64,000 nucleotides of DNA from Sitta carolinensis (GCA_032173965.1 CM063298.1:7175001-7239000); one strand, 5' to 3'. Positions 35,101 to 50,100 are shown, counted from the first letter of the stretch. Made by a program: numbers and translations. Notes: generated by a model not told the origin, from the letters alone.

Positions 35101-38100
35101 CGAAGCATTTCTGTCAGTGCTGCTGACACCAAGGTTGCTTGAGTCTGACAAATCTGTGGGGAATGGAAAAAAGCTCCTACCTTTCCCCATAGGAACAAAG
35201 GCCCTTTGAGAAGAGGGGCACATTGTGGGCACTCCAGTTTCTTATTTCAGCTCTGCTCAAAGGCTCCATTGTACCCTCTGCTGCCTCCTGCCCCCCTCTC
35301 TGCCCCTGGCTGCGTTTACCTGCTGGGCAGGTGAAAGGATTGGCTGATGAAAGCTGCCGAGGGGAGGGGAGCTGGGCAGCCCAAAGGTGGCTTGATGTGA
35401 TTTAACAACTTGGTGCAAATAAGTACAAGGAGAAGATCTGGGTAATCAGGACAGTGAATGTGAATGCCTGGGCCTGGTGGTGTCAAATGCAGCCTAAAAG
35501 CCACTCTGAAGCCTTTATTGCCCAACTGTGGAAACAAATGACATGAGAGAGTTATCTTTGTTGCATTTTATGGGCATCTTGGTTAAATATTCAGAGCTAG
35601 CCTTTAATACATTTACTACTCTCCATGAGCAGCTGTGTACCGCACTGTGGTTGTTACTGATACTTCTCTTTTTGCAACTTTGTCTGTGGGATGGGAGGTA
35701 CTTCAAATTTTTGGTTGAATGAAAACCTGGAGGAAAAAAAATCACCCTCCTATTATTATTACTGAATCATACACACTTGGTTGTGCAGTTCACAGGTCTC
35801 ATACTTGAAAATTAAAGCTTTTATTGACTTGTTTAATGTGTTTACAAATTAACACATCAAACCCAAGATATAATTAGGCCAGTATTAAGGCTGATGTTGA
35901 CAGCTTCCTAACTGGCAGTGCAGTATTGTATAAGACATGGTTTTCTGAGAGTTGTGGCTAAAGCTTTATCTTCTGGGCTGGATGAAATCTTAGAATAATC
36001 ACAGTTTCTAATTGATGAGTCACAAAAAATTGCACCTAGTTGTGCTGATAACATGACAGTGCAGTGACTGTGAACAAGTTGAAACTAAAACTATCAGGGG
36101 AGTTACACTGGTGTCTCCCTAACAAGTTCTTCACTTTGTTTTGGGTGAGAGTGGAATGCTGTTTATTGCCTGTGCTACACCTGATTCATTTAAATGTTTG
36201 ATTTGTTAAGATAACGTTACCTTGGATCTTCTTCCCAGAATTTTGCACCATAGTTTTGTACTTCCACAACGTTGACAATTATGAAGATTTTCTGTGTTGC
36301 CTCAGTAGCTATCACAGTACAGAGAAATTCCTCTTTGCCTGTGCTGGATTAGGAAACTACTCTGTTTTAATTCTGAGTCCATTGATAAATTCCTGATTTC
36401 ATACAGCCTTCTCTAAGAAGTTTTATATGTGTAGCTAAGCAGAGATTGGTCAGCAGCTTCAAGGGTAACAGTAAAAAGATTGACTTCTCAAAAATTGTTT
36501 TTAATAATGCAAACCTAACACTTAAACTATCTTCTTAGAATATAAATAGCTAAGACTGGAATTAAGTTATCAAAAAAGGAAGTAAATTCAATGGTCTTGG
36601 AGCTTGTAGTACTAATCTTGGCTTATTACCTATTAGAGGTAAAAAAAATTACTATCTACTCTTGTGCCCAGCCTAATGAGTTGGCAAGCAGAAAATTGGA
36701 AAATGCTTCAGTGTTCTCAGTTTTATCTTCTAAAGATCTCTCTCATCTTCCCTTAAGAGAACCTCAGGCTGGGGTACCCAATATTTAGAGGAGGGAGGTC
36801 TTTTCTTGCAGCTTAGGAATTGTGATCAAATGGGTAAAACCGAAGCAAACTGGCCGACTCTGGAGTCAGCTGGATCCTCCTATGCTGTCTTTGAGCAGGA
36901 CATGAAAGAGCTTTGCAGCAGCTGGGGCACCTCGGGCTGTGGCCTGGCCATGGAAATGAAACCAGCTCCATTTCTTCTCATGCCGGGGATTAAGTTGGGA
37001 AATCACAATGCAGGAAATAAAGTCCAGGTGTTACTTTTAGGCTGAATAAAGCATAAAACTTAAATGATGTGGTAGCTTTGCTTCAGGCATGATGGAAATA
37101 AGGATGGGAGCGAGGTGCAAGTGCTGTGGTGTAGATGGTGGGTTCTCTGCTTTTTTTTTTTTTTTTTTTTTTTCCCCCAGTAGCGAGTGTAATGAATTCC
37201 TATTCTGTAGCTGGCCAGCTTGCCTTGGAAGAAGGTATTTTACAGAAGTTGGGCCTGTAAGGATAAGCGTTTTCCAGGAAGCATTCCTCTTAATCTTCCC
37301 TGTTAATCTGTAGGCACACTGCCCTCTTCACCTGGCTGTGTGTTGGTGCATACTGGTTTTGCCTAAATCAGGATTAGAGCTGTGCATTAGCACTTCTGAA
37401 AACCTCACAGAGGTATTTTCCAAGCAGCTGGGTGTCATCCTGTAAGTATGGCAGGATATTATTCCCTGGTGTGTAAATGCATCAGGTGTGCTCAGTGTGA
37501 TATGTACAAGTACTCCAAACCTCCCTCCTGGAGCAGTTGTAAATTGTACTTTAGGGAAGCCACCAAGGCTAAGCAATACTGCTCCCAGTGACACTGACAT
37601 CTTTTCAAGTCCTAAATGGCTTTGAATTACTCTGAGGTGGCTCTTGCTCTCATTAAATTCCAGTGTTCCTTGTGTTCCCTCTGGAAAATGGATATGGATT
37701 ACTTTAGTTTTTCTGACTGCTCAGGAAGTCTTTTTCTTTTCCTTGACGAACACTGATGTTCACTCATAGCTCTGTGTTGCTTTGCACCATTTCTTCATGT
37801 TAATCACCAAAAAGAGGTAAGGAAGGCTGACCTGTGTGGAATTAGGCAGATAAAGCTGATCTTAATGTGCACAGTATTTGTGTCAGACTTTGAAATTGTG
37901 CTGAGCAGTTGGTTTACAGAAGTGCAGCTGATGTGGAGTGATGGAGTGTGTTGTATTGACTGACTAAGCTATGCTTATGCAGAGTTATTTATAATCTTAA
38001 CACTGAGAGCTGCTCAGGCTACTGTTTTCAGAATATTTCTTTCATTTCTTTTACTCTTCTAGATATCCTGGCTGTGGAGCCAGGGGTTCTTGGCACATGT

Positions 38101-41100
38101 TCATCATTAGGCTGTTATACAGCAAATCAAAAAGGTTTGAACACCTTTCAGCAGAAAAAGCTGCCATTAAGTGCTGTGTTTCAGACTGCTATGCCATGTT
38201 GACTTTCTGTACAACAATGCCTGTGAAACAAGCTGCTGCTGATGATTTTTCCTTCCCTCCCCCAGACTGTGGAACATGGATTTCCCCACCAGCCCAGTGC
38301 CCTGGGCTACAGCCCCTTTCTCCGTCTTATGGCCATTGGGACCCGATCAGGAGCCATCAAGTTGTATCCTTTGAACACCTTGGGTGCGAGTTCTCTAACC
38401 TCGACAGGATTAGTGCAGCTTTGAAGACACTTCAAAAATTAGATTAAGCATGAATTTGCAAGCAAGGGTTACTGGAACACTGAAACAGTGTGCCAGGATT
38501 TGGAGTGATTTTGGTCTGATCAGAGTGGGACTGTTTTTCCAAGAGCTGAGCTACAGCTCCAACAGAAGCTGAGCTGATGCAGATATTAAACAAGACTCTG
38601 CTCTTGCTATGCAGGAGGTCAGACTAGATCTGGTCTAAGTTTAGCAATCCTTCACATTGTAAATTCCAGGGTTGTTTAAATATTTGGGGCAGTGTTCCTT
38701 TTTTTTTTTTTTTTTTTTTTTTCTCCTGAAGTAATTCTATTTCAAAGGTTAAAGCTGAAGTCAGAAATGCCTTCTACTTCCTGAATTTTTGACCATCCAG
38801 GAATTAAAGACCTAAACATTGAAGGTGGTGATTTATTTATTTTAGCTGATGACATCCAGTCTGATTTTTGTGTGTGTGAGATGATTCTCATGACAGAGAC
38901 CAGTTAGATGAGCTGTAAAACAGGCGTGTCACCCAGACCAGAAAGGAAAAGTTGGTGCTGTCTGCCAGCTTAATCATTCGTAGCTGGTGTTGTTTGTGCT
39001 CAGAGGCTGGACTCCACATGCAGGCAGTAGCCATCTGTCTCCTGGTTACAAATTAGTTAAGCAGGATTGTAGTGTCTGGGAAACCACTGAACATCCCTGA
39101 GAAAAAACAAGGTCCGGGCACCTCTTCTTTATATTCTGAAGGAAGAAGTGAAGTTCCTGTTCTCCACAGTGAGCACACCCTGCAAATTTTACAAGCATGT
39201 AAAATCAAAAGTAGATTTGCATTGATTCTTTGCAGTCCAGCTCACCATCAGTAAAACATGGTTTCAAACTAATCTCTTTTTGTCTTGCTTGCTAGCAAGC
39301 TTCTTATCAATTAATCGTAGCTGTGGGTCACCTTAAATACTGCAGATCCTCAACAAACTCATCAGATATGGTGCTCCTGGGGTGGAGTTCATGGGTTTAC
39401 ATGAAGAAAACAACACTGTAATGCAGATTCACTTTATACCTGACCAGGTAAGTGCATTTTCAGAACCTCTGCGACTTAGTAGATCTCTCCTAAACAGGTG
39501 TTGATTTTATTTCCAGGTGTCTGGGATCCTATTAACAAGTATATTCAAATGCTGTTTGGTTGGGAATGTTTATCCCAGTGTATTTTGTGCTCTCAGCAGT
39601 GCTTGTTGCTGTGGAGATGCTCAATAAAACTAAAAGAGAAGCTTTAAACTGAAGAGTAGCTTTATTGTTCATAACTGTTAGTCATTTATCTCCAGCAACA
39701 TCCTGGGAATGGTAATAAGGCCAGGATAGTTCAGGCAATCTGCCGCAGAAGCAAGAACTTCCTTTTCCTTTTGCTGTCCCTGTTTTTTCAGTAGGAGTGG
39801 GTGGGTGGTCTTTCCTCTGCACAACAGATAGAACAGGAGCTGCTGCTGAGCTGATTTAATTATTTTCAGGAGCTCAAAACAGCACTGCTAGCCTCATCTC
39901 CTGCTAAGTTTGTTGCCTTTGTGTTTGGGGGTATTGAATATTGATCCTGGGGGTTGCTGAACAGTTATTGCCACACTCTAAAAATAGGAAAGCAGAGTTT
40001 TCCAAATGTCTGGTGGCTGTCTAACCACTTTCTCTTTCCCTTGACTGTCAGGTTGGTGTCTTGGTCACAGACTTTGTTGCCTGATGCCCCCAGTGTAGCA
40101 CAAGTGGCCTCTTTATGAGAGGGATTTAATTCTTGGGGCGGTTTTGGGTGTCTGTTTGCTTAAGTAATGGTATAAACTGAAACTCCCATGGGGCGTGTTG
40201 CACCAGGTGTGGCTGCAGAAGGTAAAATGCTTCAATTTGAACATCCAGCCAGCGGGGCTGGGCTCATAAAAGGATTCTGACACAACCCTCCAGAATGAGG
40301 TTGGACATAAAGAATGTGAGGAGTGTGGTGTAGCAGAGTGTATCAGCCCCACCCAAAGCTGGGGTGTGTTCAGCAAACCTTTGCTGAGCCAGGAGGAGGC
40401 GAGATACAGCCTGCAGCTGCCTGGCTGGACTTTATAGCACAGGCTGATCTTCTTCAAGAGCCTAAATCCTTGTCATCTCCCTCAGTGATAGCCTGTGTCT
40501 TTATAACAGGGTTTTTAGCCTCTAGGCTACTTCTTATCTCCCTCCACCCCCCAAATCCCATTGCTGCAGTGTTTGTCCACTGCCATAAAAAACTGAACCA
40601 GCTCCCCAGTCCTGTTTTAACAGGGAATTATGAACAGCAGCAACTCTACTGCTAAATTTAATGTGTTATATTTAATACTGGCATTCTAAAAAGTACAAGT
40701 TGTGTGATTTTGCAGTGCCAGCTGGTGACACTGCTGGATGATAACAGCTTGCACCTCTGGAGCCTGAGGCAGCATGGAGGAGCATCTGAGCTGAGGGAAG
40801 AGCATCGCTTCACCCTCAAAGGGCCACCTGGGTAAGGCACAGGAGGGGCTTGGAGCTGGCCTGGCAGGCCAGAAAATTCTGCTATTGTTTAAGCTAGAGC
40901 CTGTCCAGTTCTCACAGCCTGCCACTGTTCTGAATCCATTGAGAGGGCATCCATGGAAACCAACTAGGAGCTGGCTAGTGCATGGGAGATCAACTTTTAA
41001 AAGTGCTCAACCAGTGCAAAGGGTGACATCTTTTAAAATATTGTGCATTCCCTGCTGTGAGTACAGGAGCTGCTAACCTTAAGGTTAGGTAAATCCAGCC

Positions 41101-44100
41101 ATGCCTTAAGTCAGACTTTGAAATGCTGTTGTGGTTTTAGTTTCACTTGATCTTGCCAGTTTTAGGTGAGCTAATTTTAGGAACACTTAGAGAGGGTTCT
41201 GTAAAAAAGATGACTGGTGCTTTTTCCATGCACTCGTCAGAAATTTCTGACATAATTTGTCTTAAAGCTGATGTTTTCCTTCTTAAACCATGCCTCCAAA
41301 ACAAATGACACTGATAAATGTCTGTTATGTTAACTCTCCCAAATTCAGTAACAAGGGTCTCTTGCATCCCCAGCTCTCCACCAAGTGCCACCCAGGTGAC
41401 AGCAGTGCTTCCCCACTCCTCCCAGGAGGTGCTGTACCTCGGCACAGAGAGTGGCAGCATCTTTGTGGTGGAGCTGCCCTCGTTCCGGGTGCTGGAGGAC
41501 AGGACCATCACCACCGAGGCCGTGCTGCAGCGGTGAGTGAGCAAACAAGAGGTGGAATCCCATTAGCAGACACATCCTTTGTTAAAGTGTCACCCCAGAT
41601 TATGTACTGGGGCCTCACTGTTGTGTTAAGCATTGTCCATATCTGCCTGACTCTCGTGAAAGTAACTTTTGGTCCTGGTGTGTGTTTAGTAACAGTTTTT
41701 GTCCTGGTCTAGCCTGGTGTTGTCACTGTGGAGATACAGCATGTGCACTTGGGGTGAATCTGCAAACCTTGTGCCCTAGCCCTTGTTTTTAGTTTTGGGA
41801 AAAAATACTATATTTAGCTGTAATTACCCATTTATTTTTTCAACTGCTGGCAGAACATCTGATACTGCTTTGTTCAAATGTATTTTTAACTCTGCTGAGT
41901 GCTGCTGAAAACTGTCCTACTTCACATCTCCTACTGACATTTCCATCTTACCTTTATTCTGTAAGATAATAGGGTGGGTGGTTCAGACTATCTTTACAAT
42001 CCTGGGATCCAGTCCTGGGATTCATTGTAAACCTTGGCCTTTCCTTGAAGAAAATGGGACTGGGTTCATGTCCATGTGGTACGCCTGGTGTGATGTGTCC
42101 CATAAGATATTTCTGCTACTTGAAGAATTTGTGGGAATATTGTAATTACCTGTTTCGATTTTGTTGCTTAATTTCTCATTCTTACACCTTTTATTACAGT
42201 CCTTTCAGGCTGTACCTGGAATTAGCTTCTCTTGGTTTTCTCTTCTGCTCCTGTAGGATACCAGATGATAACTGCAGCAGACGATCCTGTGAACTGGTGG
42301 AAGTTCTTCGGGAGCATCCTAAGAACCCTGACCAGATCCTAATTGGATACAGCAGGGGCTTGATTGTCCTCTGGGACCTGCAGAATAACAAAGCAATACA
42401 CCATTTCCTGGGCAGCCAGGTATTGATTCAATCTAGAGTCAGTTCAGCAGGGTGGGAAGGGCTCTCACTGACACTTTGAAGACAAATCAGGCATGGGGAG
42501 AGCCTGACAATGCTGCTTTTTAAAAAACGGGTTGCTTTGGGGAGACATCAGCTCTCTGGAGAGCAGTCATTTGTATGGCTTTCTTTTCAGCAACTGGAGA
42601 ACCTCTACTGGCAGAGGGATGGCACTAAATTCATTAGTTGTCACTACGATGGAAGTTACACCCAGTGGCCAGTATCCAGTGACAACAGGCAGTCAGAGCG
42701 TCTGGAAAACACTGTGCCTTATGGTCAGTAAGTGAGGTTTAACTGCTGTGTATTTGTCCAAACTCTAATTCTGAGCTTGTGTAGGATATTCAATTCACAA
42801 TTCTCCCTAGTGTTTAATGGCAAAATGCAGAGGTGCCTCTTGAATGGCTTGTAAGCCTGGACTAAGGGATGTCAGCCCACTTTTTCTCTTGGATTTGAAA
42901 CTCCTTTGCGTTATTGAAGTCTGTCCTGAACGTGGAGAGCCAGTCTTGACAATATTTGTGCCCCTTAGGAAGAAGGGTGTTGGTGATTCAGCTCTTTGTT
43001 TTAGCTGGTGTCCTGTTTGGCAGGAGTTGCTTGGATCCTGTATAATTAATAGTGAGCTGAGTGTATTTTTTGTCGACTTGAGCAGTGATTAAATGAAGCT
43101 TCTGATTTGCTGGAAACCATCAAATGGGGATGGCCTCACCTTTTGAGTGTGGAGAAGCTTCTAAAGCTCTATCACTTTATACTAGTTTCAGGAATGGCTG
43201 TGCTTTTAGCAGTCTTTTCTAGTTAATCAGCTCCTCCAGCAGCACTTCCACTCCCTGGTAGCTGTCAGCATCATGGTTTAGAACTTCCCCTTAGCCTAAG
43301 CTGTGTTTTGCTGCAGAGTTCTGTGGTCAGTGTGTCTCAGAAGACTTGTCTGATGTGGCTTGGTCTGGGGAGGTGGTGCTGGTTCCTAATTTAGGTGGCT
43401 CCCCTTGGGGTGGAGGGTGAGGTGACCTGGCTGAAGCAGAATCAGCGGCTTCTGATGTAAAGATGCACTTCTTGAATTGTAGCAAATAACTCTGTTTTCT
43501 CAGGTCCTTTTCCTTGCAAGGCCATCTCCAAGATCTACTGGCAGACAACAAAAAATGGGTGAGTTTGTAGTGTATTTCTTCAGTCTCATCTCTTTGAAGG
43601 GTGCAATGCCATATGAACCCTTTAGAGTAACATTACAAGAACTTGTTGTGAAACTCTGTTTGACGTTTCTTTTAAATTTTTCTTGCTCCTCACTTCAGCA
43701 CAGACCACTTTAACACTTGCTTTCTCTTTAGGCTTCCTTACATAATATTCCAAGGAGGAATGCCCCGGGCTAGCTATGGGGACCGGCACAGTATCTCTGT
43801 TATCCACGGCAGCCAGCAAACAGCTTTTGACTTTACCTCACGAGTGATAGACTTCTTTATAATCTTCAGTTCAGATCCTGCTGCAGGTATGTGATGGAAG
43901 GGCATTACTGAGGAATTACGATAGCTGTGTACGTGTGTGACAGTCTGCCTGGTATAAATAGCATATGAAATGTTATAAGGAGGCCAATTGTTTGGGGAGT
44001 TTCTGAGACATCAGCAAAGAATCACAGAATTCTTTCGTTTGGCAAAAACCCTTAAGATTGAATCCAGCTGTGAAAAAATCCCATTTAAAAGTGAAATGTA

Positions 44101-47100
44101 AAATACTGGTGTAAATAAAGGACTGGTTGCAAACGGCATACATTCATCTAAAGAAATTAGGCTACTCGATTAATGAGAAGATCTCTTAAGCTTATATCTG
44201 CTTAAGCTGGACACATTGGACATAACCAGGTCGTGAAATGAGGATCTGAATATTGTTGTTTGGAAATAGCACTTCAAAGGAGGCTAATAATTAAAACCAG
44301 AATTTACTCCCACTGAGACACTGCTTCTTTTAATTAGTACCTGGATTTGTGTCTGGAGCTCTGGGTAATAAATCAGCAAAGGATGACATAGAACCAAGGG
44401 TCAGTGTATGGAGCGCTTAATTTTCTTACTGCTGGTGAACCTGAATGTAAACTGAATAGTTCTCATTCCTGGAATTGTGTAGAGCTTGTCAGATTCTTGC
44501 TTCTGTTGAAGAGCTTTCTTGCCCTTACTTCTGCAATAGCTGTGCATTCTACATTTTCATGAAACTGTAAAAGGCTTTCCCCAAGAACTCTTTGTTTAAT
44601 GTTGATGTAGTTCTTGCTTCTGGATAACTTGGAGTAACTGATTATAAAATGCTATTTGAAGCTTCAAAAATGAGCAGTGTTGGAAGCTGGATCAGACTAA
44701 ACTGCAAATTATTTAGGAGCTTGTAAGTAACTCTTCTGTTACTGGATCTTCTCAGGCTTTCTAGTCTCTGATATACCTGCCAGACTGGTTTCCAAACCAA
44801 TTTGTCCTGTGTCCTGCCAGGAAGGGTGGTGACAGCCACAGCTCCCCATCTGAGTCTGTTGGTGCAGGTTGGATCCTTCTGGCCTGTTCTGGGAAGCAGA
44901 GCATGGATCCAGGGGAGCAATGTCTTGGGAAAAGTGGCAGAAAGAAACAGCTTTTGAATTCCCTCCTGTATCTCTTCCTAGATCTTAACAGAACCTCTCA
45001 GGTCACTGAAAAGAGAGAAGAGAAATGCAGTGTAACTGAGCAGAAGTGCCTCCATGTGTCTGTTATTGTTTTTCCCTGCACAGCATTGCCTTATAAAATA
45101 TCTTCCAAGTGTGCGAACCTACAGGTTTAAACCTTCAAGCTCACAGTGCTGATAAACATGAGGTACTGTTTTGTACCTCCAGTTCAATACCTTTTGGTGT
45201 TAGCAAAGGAGACCCTTTTGCTTTCTAAGAAATTGTCAGAGTAGAGATTCTGGATGATGGAACAAAACTCTTAAATATGAAAGAAATAAAAGTTTCTTGG
45301 GTCAGAATTGGACTGCTTAGAGTTCAGATTCTAGATATGATTAGAAATCCTTTAGGATGAAATAACTGAGCAAGCAGGCTTTATATTTCTGCTTCCCAAG
45401 AATTGAATTATCCACTTAACCACCACTGCTGGTGGGTTCAGACAGGAGCTGCTGAGGGAAACTGAAACTGTTGCACTTAGATGAGGAAGTTTTTTTACAA
45501 TAAAATGAGGTTTCTGTGGTTGACAAGCTTCCTTGTGGCTGATTGCCTGAGCTTAGTGGATCTACATAGCTTGCCTTGTTTGCCCTTAAGCAGTCTTCCC
45601 TGCAGTGGCAATACCAAGGTATTAATTGTATACCAAAGCCACTTAATTTAATAAGCACAAAGCTTATGCATTGCAGTGTGGTCATAGCTGGTGACTTTCC
45701 ACTACCCTGAATATGCTGTGGAGACAGTTTTTAAAAAGGCCAGCCCTTCCTGGTTTTTTTGGGGGTTTTTGTTTTTTTTTTTAAATGAGGTGGGTGAGTG
45801 TATGACAATCATGACAAATTCTAGTGTCCCTGTTACTTCTGCAAGTTAAAATAGATTCTTGCTGTAAGAAGTGAGCTCAGATGTGTGTTTTTGCAGGGAG
45901 AAAATTGTTAAAACAGAGCACTTTAGGTTAATGTTGGCAGCAGCAAACTGCAGGGGTGTTGCACTACAGGGACATTATTTGTTTTATTATGAAGTCTTGT
46001 GGGCAACTGCAAATGATGGTACATAGGAAGGTAAAGTAAAACTGAATGGAAAACATTTTTTTTCATGAAGAAACTAATAAGTGATGTGTTGTGGCTGGGC
46101 CTAGTCAGAGGTGAAACTTGGGGTGCCTCACTAGTGATGCCAAAGATTTTGCTGAGTGAACAGTGTTGGTATGTGCCTTCTTGCAAGTGTATGCCAGGTA
46201 GTCAGCCAAGTAAAGGAGTGAAGTAAAAGTGCAGTTTAGGAGGGAAGACTGGGGAGAAGCTGAGTTAGGTAGTTTGCTAATGGCTCACTGTTTATCAACC
46301 CAAATCCAACTTTATATTCACTCAGATTTCTGTAGCTGTGTTAATTGTCACTGCTCTGAACTGGTCTGTGGTTTTGGTTTTCCCCACCAGTTTGCTGCTG
46401 TGGCTGAGTTGTGAACCTTGCTGCAATAATGTCCTTGTAGACTAATTTTTTTTTCACTCAAGATTTTTTATTGTAACTAGAATTAAAATTCTTGTTTGTG
46501 TCAGATGTTACCAGTTAAGTTACATTAATGTATTTCTTTTGTAGTTGTTCCTAATACACATAAGAATTATTAGGTGATCTGCACATCTTTGAAAAAAAGT
46601 CTAGAGGATGTGTCATAACATATGAGAAGAAGAGAAAATGAAAAGAGCTGAATGGTAAATACTTGTCAGTTCAAGCAGAGAAGCATTCTGCAGAACCCAA
46701 GGCATTAGCATGTTTAAGCAGCTTAGCCTGGGTGGACTGTGGTCCTAACACTGCACTAAATGGGTCACTGCTCGGGTATATGCATGTCTTTCCACCCAGT
46801 GTGGTTAATTAGCTGCAGGTAAAGTCTTTGGAATTCTGGCTGGTACAGTAGTAAGTATAAACTTTGTTATTTAGTTATTGTGGTTAACAAACTGTTTGCT
46901 CTGCAGTGGAACCTATTAAAAGTCACTGTCATAGTCCCAGGAGTGATGCAAAGAAACAGGAATTTGCAGTAAATCCGTGTCTTTAGATCCATTCATACTC
47001 AATAGGCTCAGTTAACACAGAAGCATTTAAGGTTTTTTTCCAACAAAAATGTTGATGTGGAGCTGTGTGATTGCAGCTTTCTAAGCAGCCTTACAGGAAG

Positions 47101-50100
47101 CTTGTTTGCACTGACCTTGGACAGTCAGTTTTGTCAGCCTCAATGAATGTTGTTTCTGCAGAGTTCGATGACCCCTCTGCGCTGGTGGTGCTGGCAGAAG
47201 AAGAGCTTGTGGTCATAGACTTGAAAAGTGCAGGCTGGCCAGCAGTGCACCCTCCCTACCTGGCCTCCCTGCACTGCTCAGCCATCACCTGCTCTCACCA
47301 TGTCTCCAACATCCCACTGAAGCTCTGGGAGCGGATTATCAGTGCTGGGAGCAAGCAGAACATTCACTATTCCAGTATGGTATGGCAGTTGTGTGCCCCC
47401 CCTGTGTGTCCCCCCCGTTCCTATGTGTTTAGGTCAGTGTGACTGCCCAGGGTGTGGGTGGTCTGTGTTGCTGATGATCTGCAGAGGGTTCAGCCCCACC
47501 AGACACTGTCCTGCCCCTTAACAGTGTCAAGAGAGGCTTTTTCCCTAAGCACCACCAGTAAAGTTATGCTGAGGAATTAAAATGTGGGGTTTTTTAAGTT
47601 TTGACAAGCTAGAGGGGAGTCTGAGTGTTCCCAGTTGTCGGTGGTAACAAAGTTCTCATGTAAACACATGCAGCTTCTCAGGGAAATGTGTAGAATGCCT
47701 TCTAAAAGGCACAGTTGGTGTCAGAATGGGAGCACCTAATCCAAACAAAAGCTGACAGCCTGGACTGTTTCACTGTCACTTTTACTGGAGTTCATGCCCT
47801 CCTGCTCTCCACACTGTCACTGCCTTGGCAGTCACACACTTCTCTTGCTCTGTTTGTAGCCATGGCCGATTGATGGTGGCACCAACATCGCTCCAGATCC
47901 TCCGCAGAGGGACTTGCTGCTAACAGGGTGGGTACTGACCTGAGAGCCACCAGGGAGCCCTTTCTAGTTCCCCTTTCTCGACTGAGGTTTTCCTGGAGTT
48001 AGTCTGATCATCTTTTAGGGCAGAGACTGCAGATTTACAGTGCAGCTTCTCAAAGCCGTGCTGCTGGCTTTGTAAAGCAAATTTATTTTGCTGCTTCTGA
48101 GCAAACAGGTCATGATGTCCACAGAAATTTTTAGTTTTGATTTTTAGTTTTGATGTGTCATCTATTTGTTCCCCCTACTCCCATAGTATGTAGGAGTGTA
48201 GGCACTAATCCAGCCTGGTTCAAAGGCAGCAGTGTAAAAGTGGAGCTTAATCTTTCATGTTTTGAAGCATTTTCTGCTCTACCTTACACTCTGAATCTTA
48301 AAATATAGGTTAGCTTGGACTCCTGTCTGCTTTGATCAGCATGAACAGATCTAGCTAAGAGGTGGAAGTAGCTAGCAAGAAATTGTTTCATTGCATAAAA
48401 ATGTACTGTTTTCTTTTCAAAGCACTTTTGAGAGTTTCAGTTTATTTTTTTCCTTCCCTTGCAGTAACAGTATTTTTGCCTGGATGAGTTTTTCCTTCTA
48501 TATACTAAGCTTTTTGCCTTTTCCATGTCTTTTTTTGCACTAATCTTATATTGGTGTAATGGTGTCAGATCACCAAGAACAGCTGGATTAAAAAAACCCA
48601 ACAACCTAAACCAAAACAAACCCAAACCTCACAAAAACATACACAAGAAGCCAAAAATCTTTCTCTTTGTGTTTCGTTTTTTTGGTTCTGTGTTTTCCCC
48701 TCTGTTTTACCCCCCATGTGCTGTTCTCCTGTGTGATGTGTGCTCCTGTATCCTCCCCCCAGCCATGAGGATGGCACAGTGAGGTTTTGGGATGCCTCTG
48801 GTGTCTGCTTGCACCTGCTGTACAAGCTGAGCACAGTGAGAGTGTTCCTCACGGATGCTGATCCCAATGACAACATGAACACCCTGGGGGAGGATGAGTG
48901 GCCTCCACTCCGCAAGGTAAGAGAGGTGTTGCTTGTGGAAACTTCCTGAAAACCTGGGGAGCTCGGATTCCTGCCCCAGTTAAAGACCAGCCCTTCTCTG
49001 TTCTCTTGCCTAGGTTGGTACCTTTGATCCTTACAGTGATGATCCAAGACTTGGGATTCAGAAGATCTACCTGTGTAAATACAGTGGATACTTGGCTGTA
49101 GCTGGTACAGCAGGACAGGTATTGGAATATGAACAATCAATCTAAACATTGTTTTCTGTGCAGGTTTCAGTGTAATCTGGAGATCTGCTAAAGTTGAAAT
49201 GCTCATATCACTCATGGTAAATTGATCTGTTTTCTGGAAATGCTTCATGGGACCCTGCTCTGGTGAGGCCCTACCTGGAGCACTGCATCCAGCACAGGAA
49301 GGACTGGAGCTGGTGGAGTGAGTCCAGAGGAGGCCACCAAGTTGATTGAGGGATGGAGCAGCTCTGCTGTGAGGAAAGGCTGAAGGGATTGGGATTGTTC
49401 AGCCTGGAGAAGGGAAGGTTTGGGGTCACCTAATTTCAGCCTTCTGGTACCTGGCAAGAGCCTACAAGAAACATGGGTAGAGAGTGCTTACAAGGTCCTG
49501 GAGTGACAGAACAAGGTGGAGTAGCTTCAAACTGAAAGAGAGTAGGTTTAGATTAAATACTGGATAAGGAAGAACTTCTTTTCTGTGAGGGTGGTGAGGC
49601 ACTGTAACAGATTGCCTGGAGAAGCTGTGGATGCCCTGTCCCTGAAAGTGTTTTAAGGCCAGGCTGGATGGAAGTCTGACCAGAAAAGGTGTCCCCATGT
49701 ATGGCAGGGTTTAGAGCTAGATGATCTTTAAGCTGCCTTCCAACCCAAACCATTCTGGGACTTTCTGCTTTCTCTAGTTGGTATTTTAGATATTATCTGC
49801 TGCTGTTTATCTGTCCTGAGAGGTGCTGTAGTTTAGCAGCTGTAGGGAAGGGCTGTAGCTTGGAGATCTGCCTGCACAACAAAAGCTGCAGCAGAGGTTG
49901 TTCTCTTCCTTTCAGGTGCTGGTGATGGAACTGAATGATGAGGATGCAGAACACATGGTGGACCATGCTGAAGCAGATCTCCTGCAGGACCAAGAGGGCT
50001 ATCGATGGAAGGGTCACGAGAAGCTAAAAACTCGAGATGGGCCTGTTCGATTTGAAGCTGGTTTTCAGCCATTTGTCCTTGTCCAATGTCAGCCACCAGC

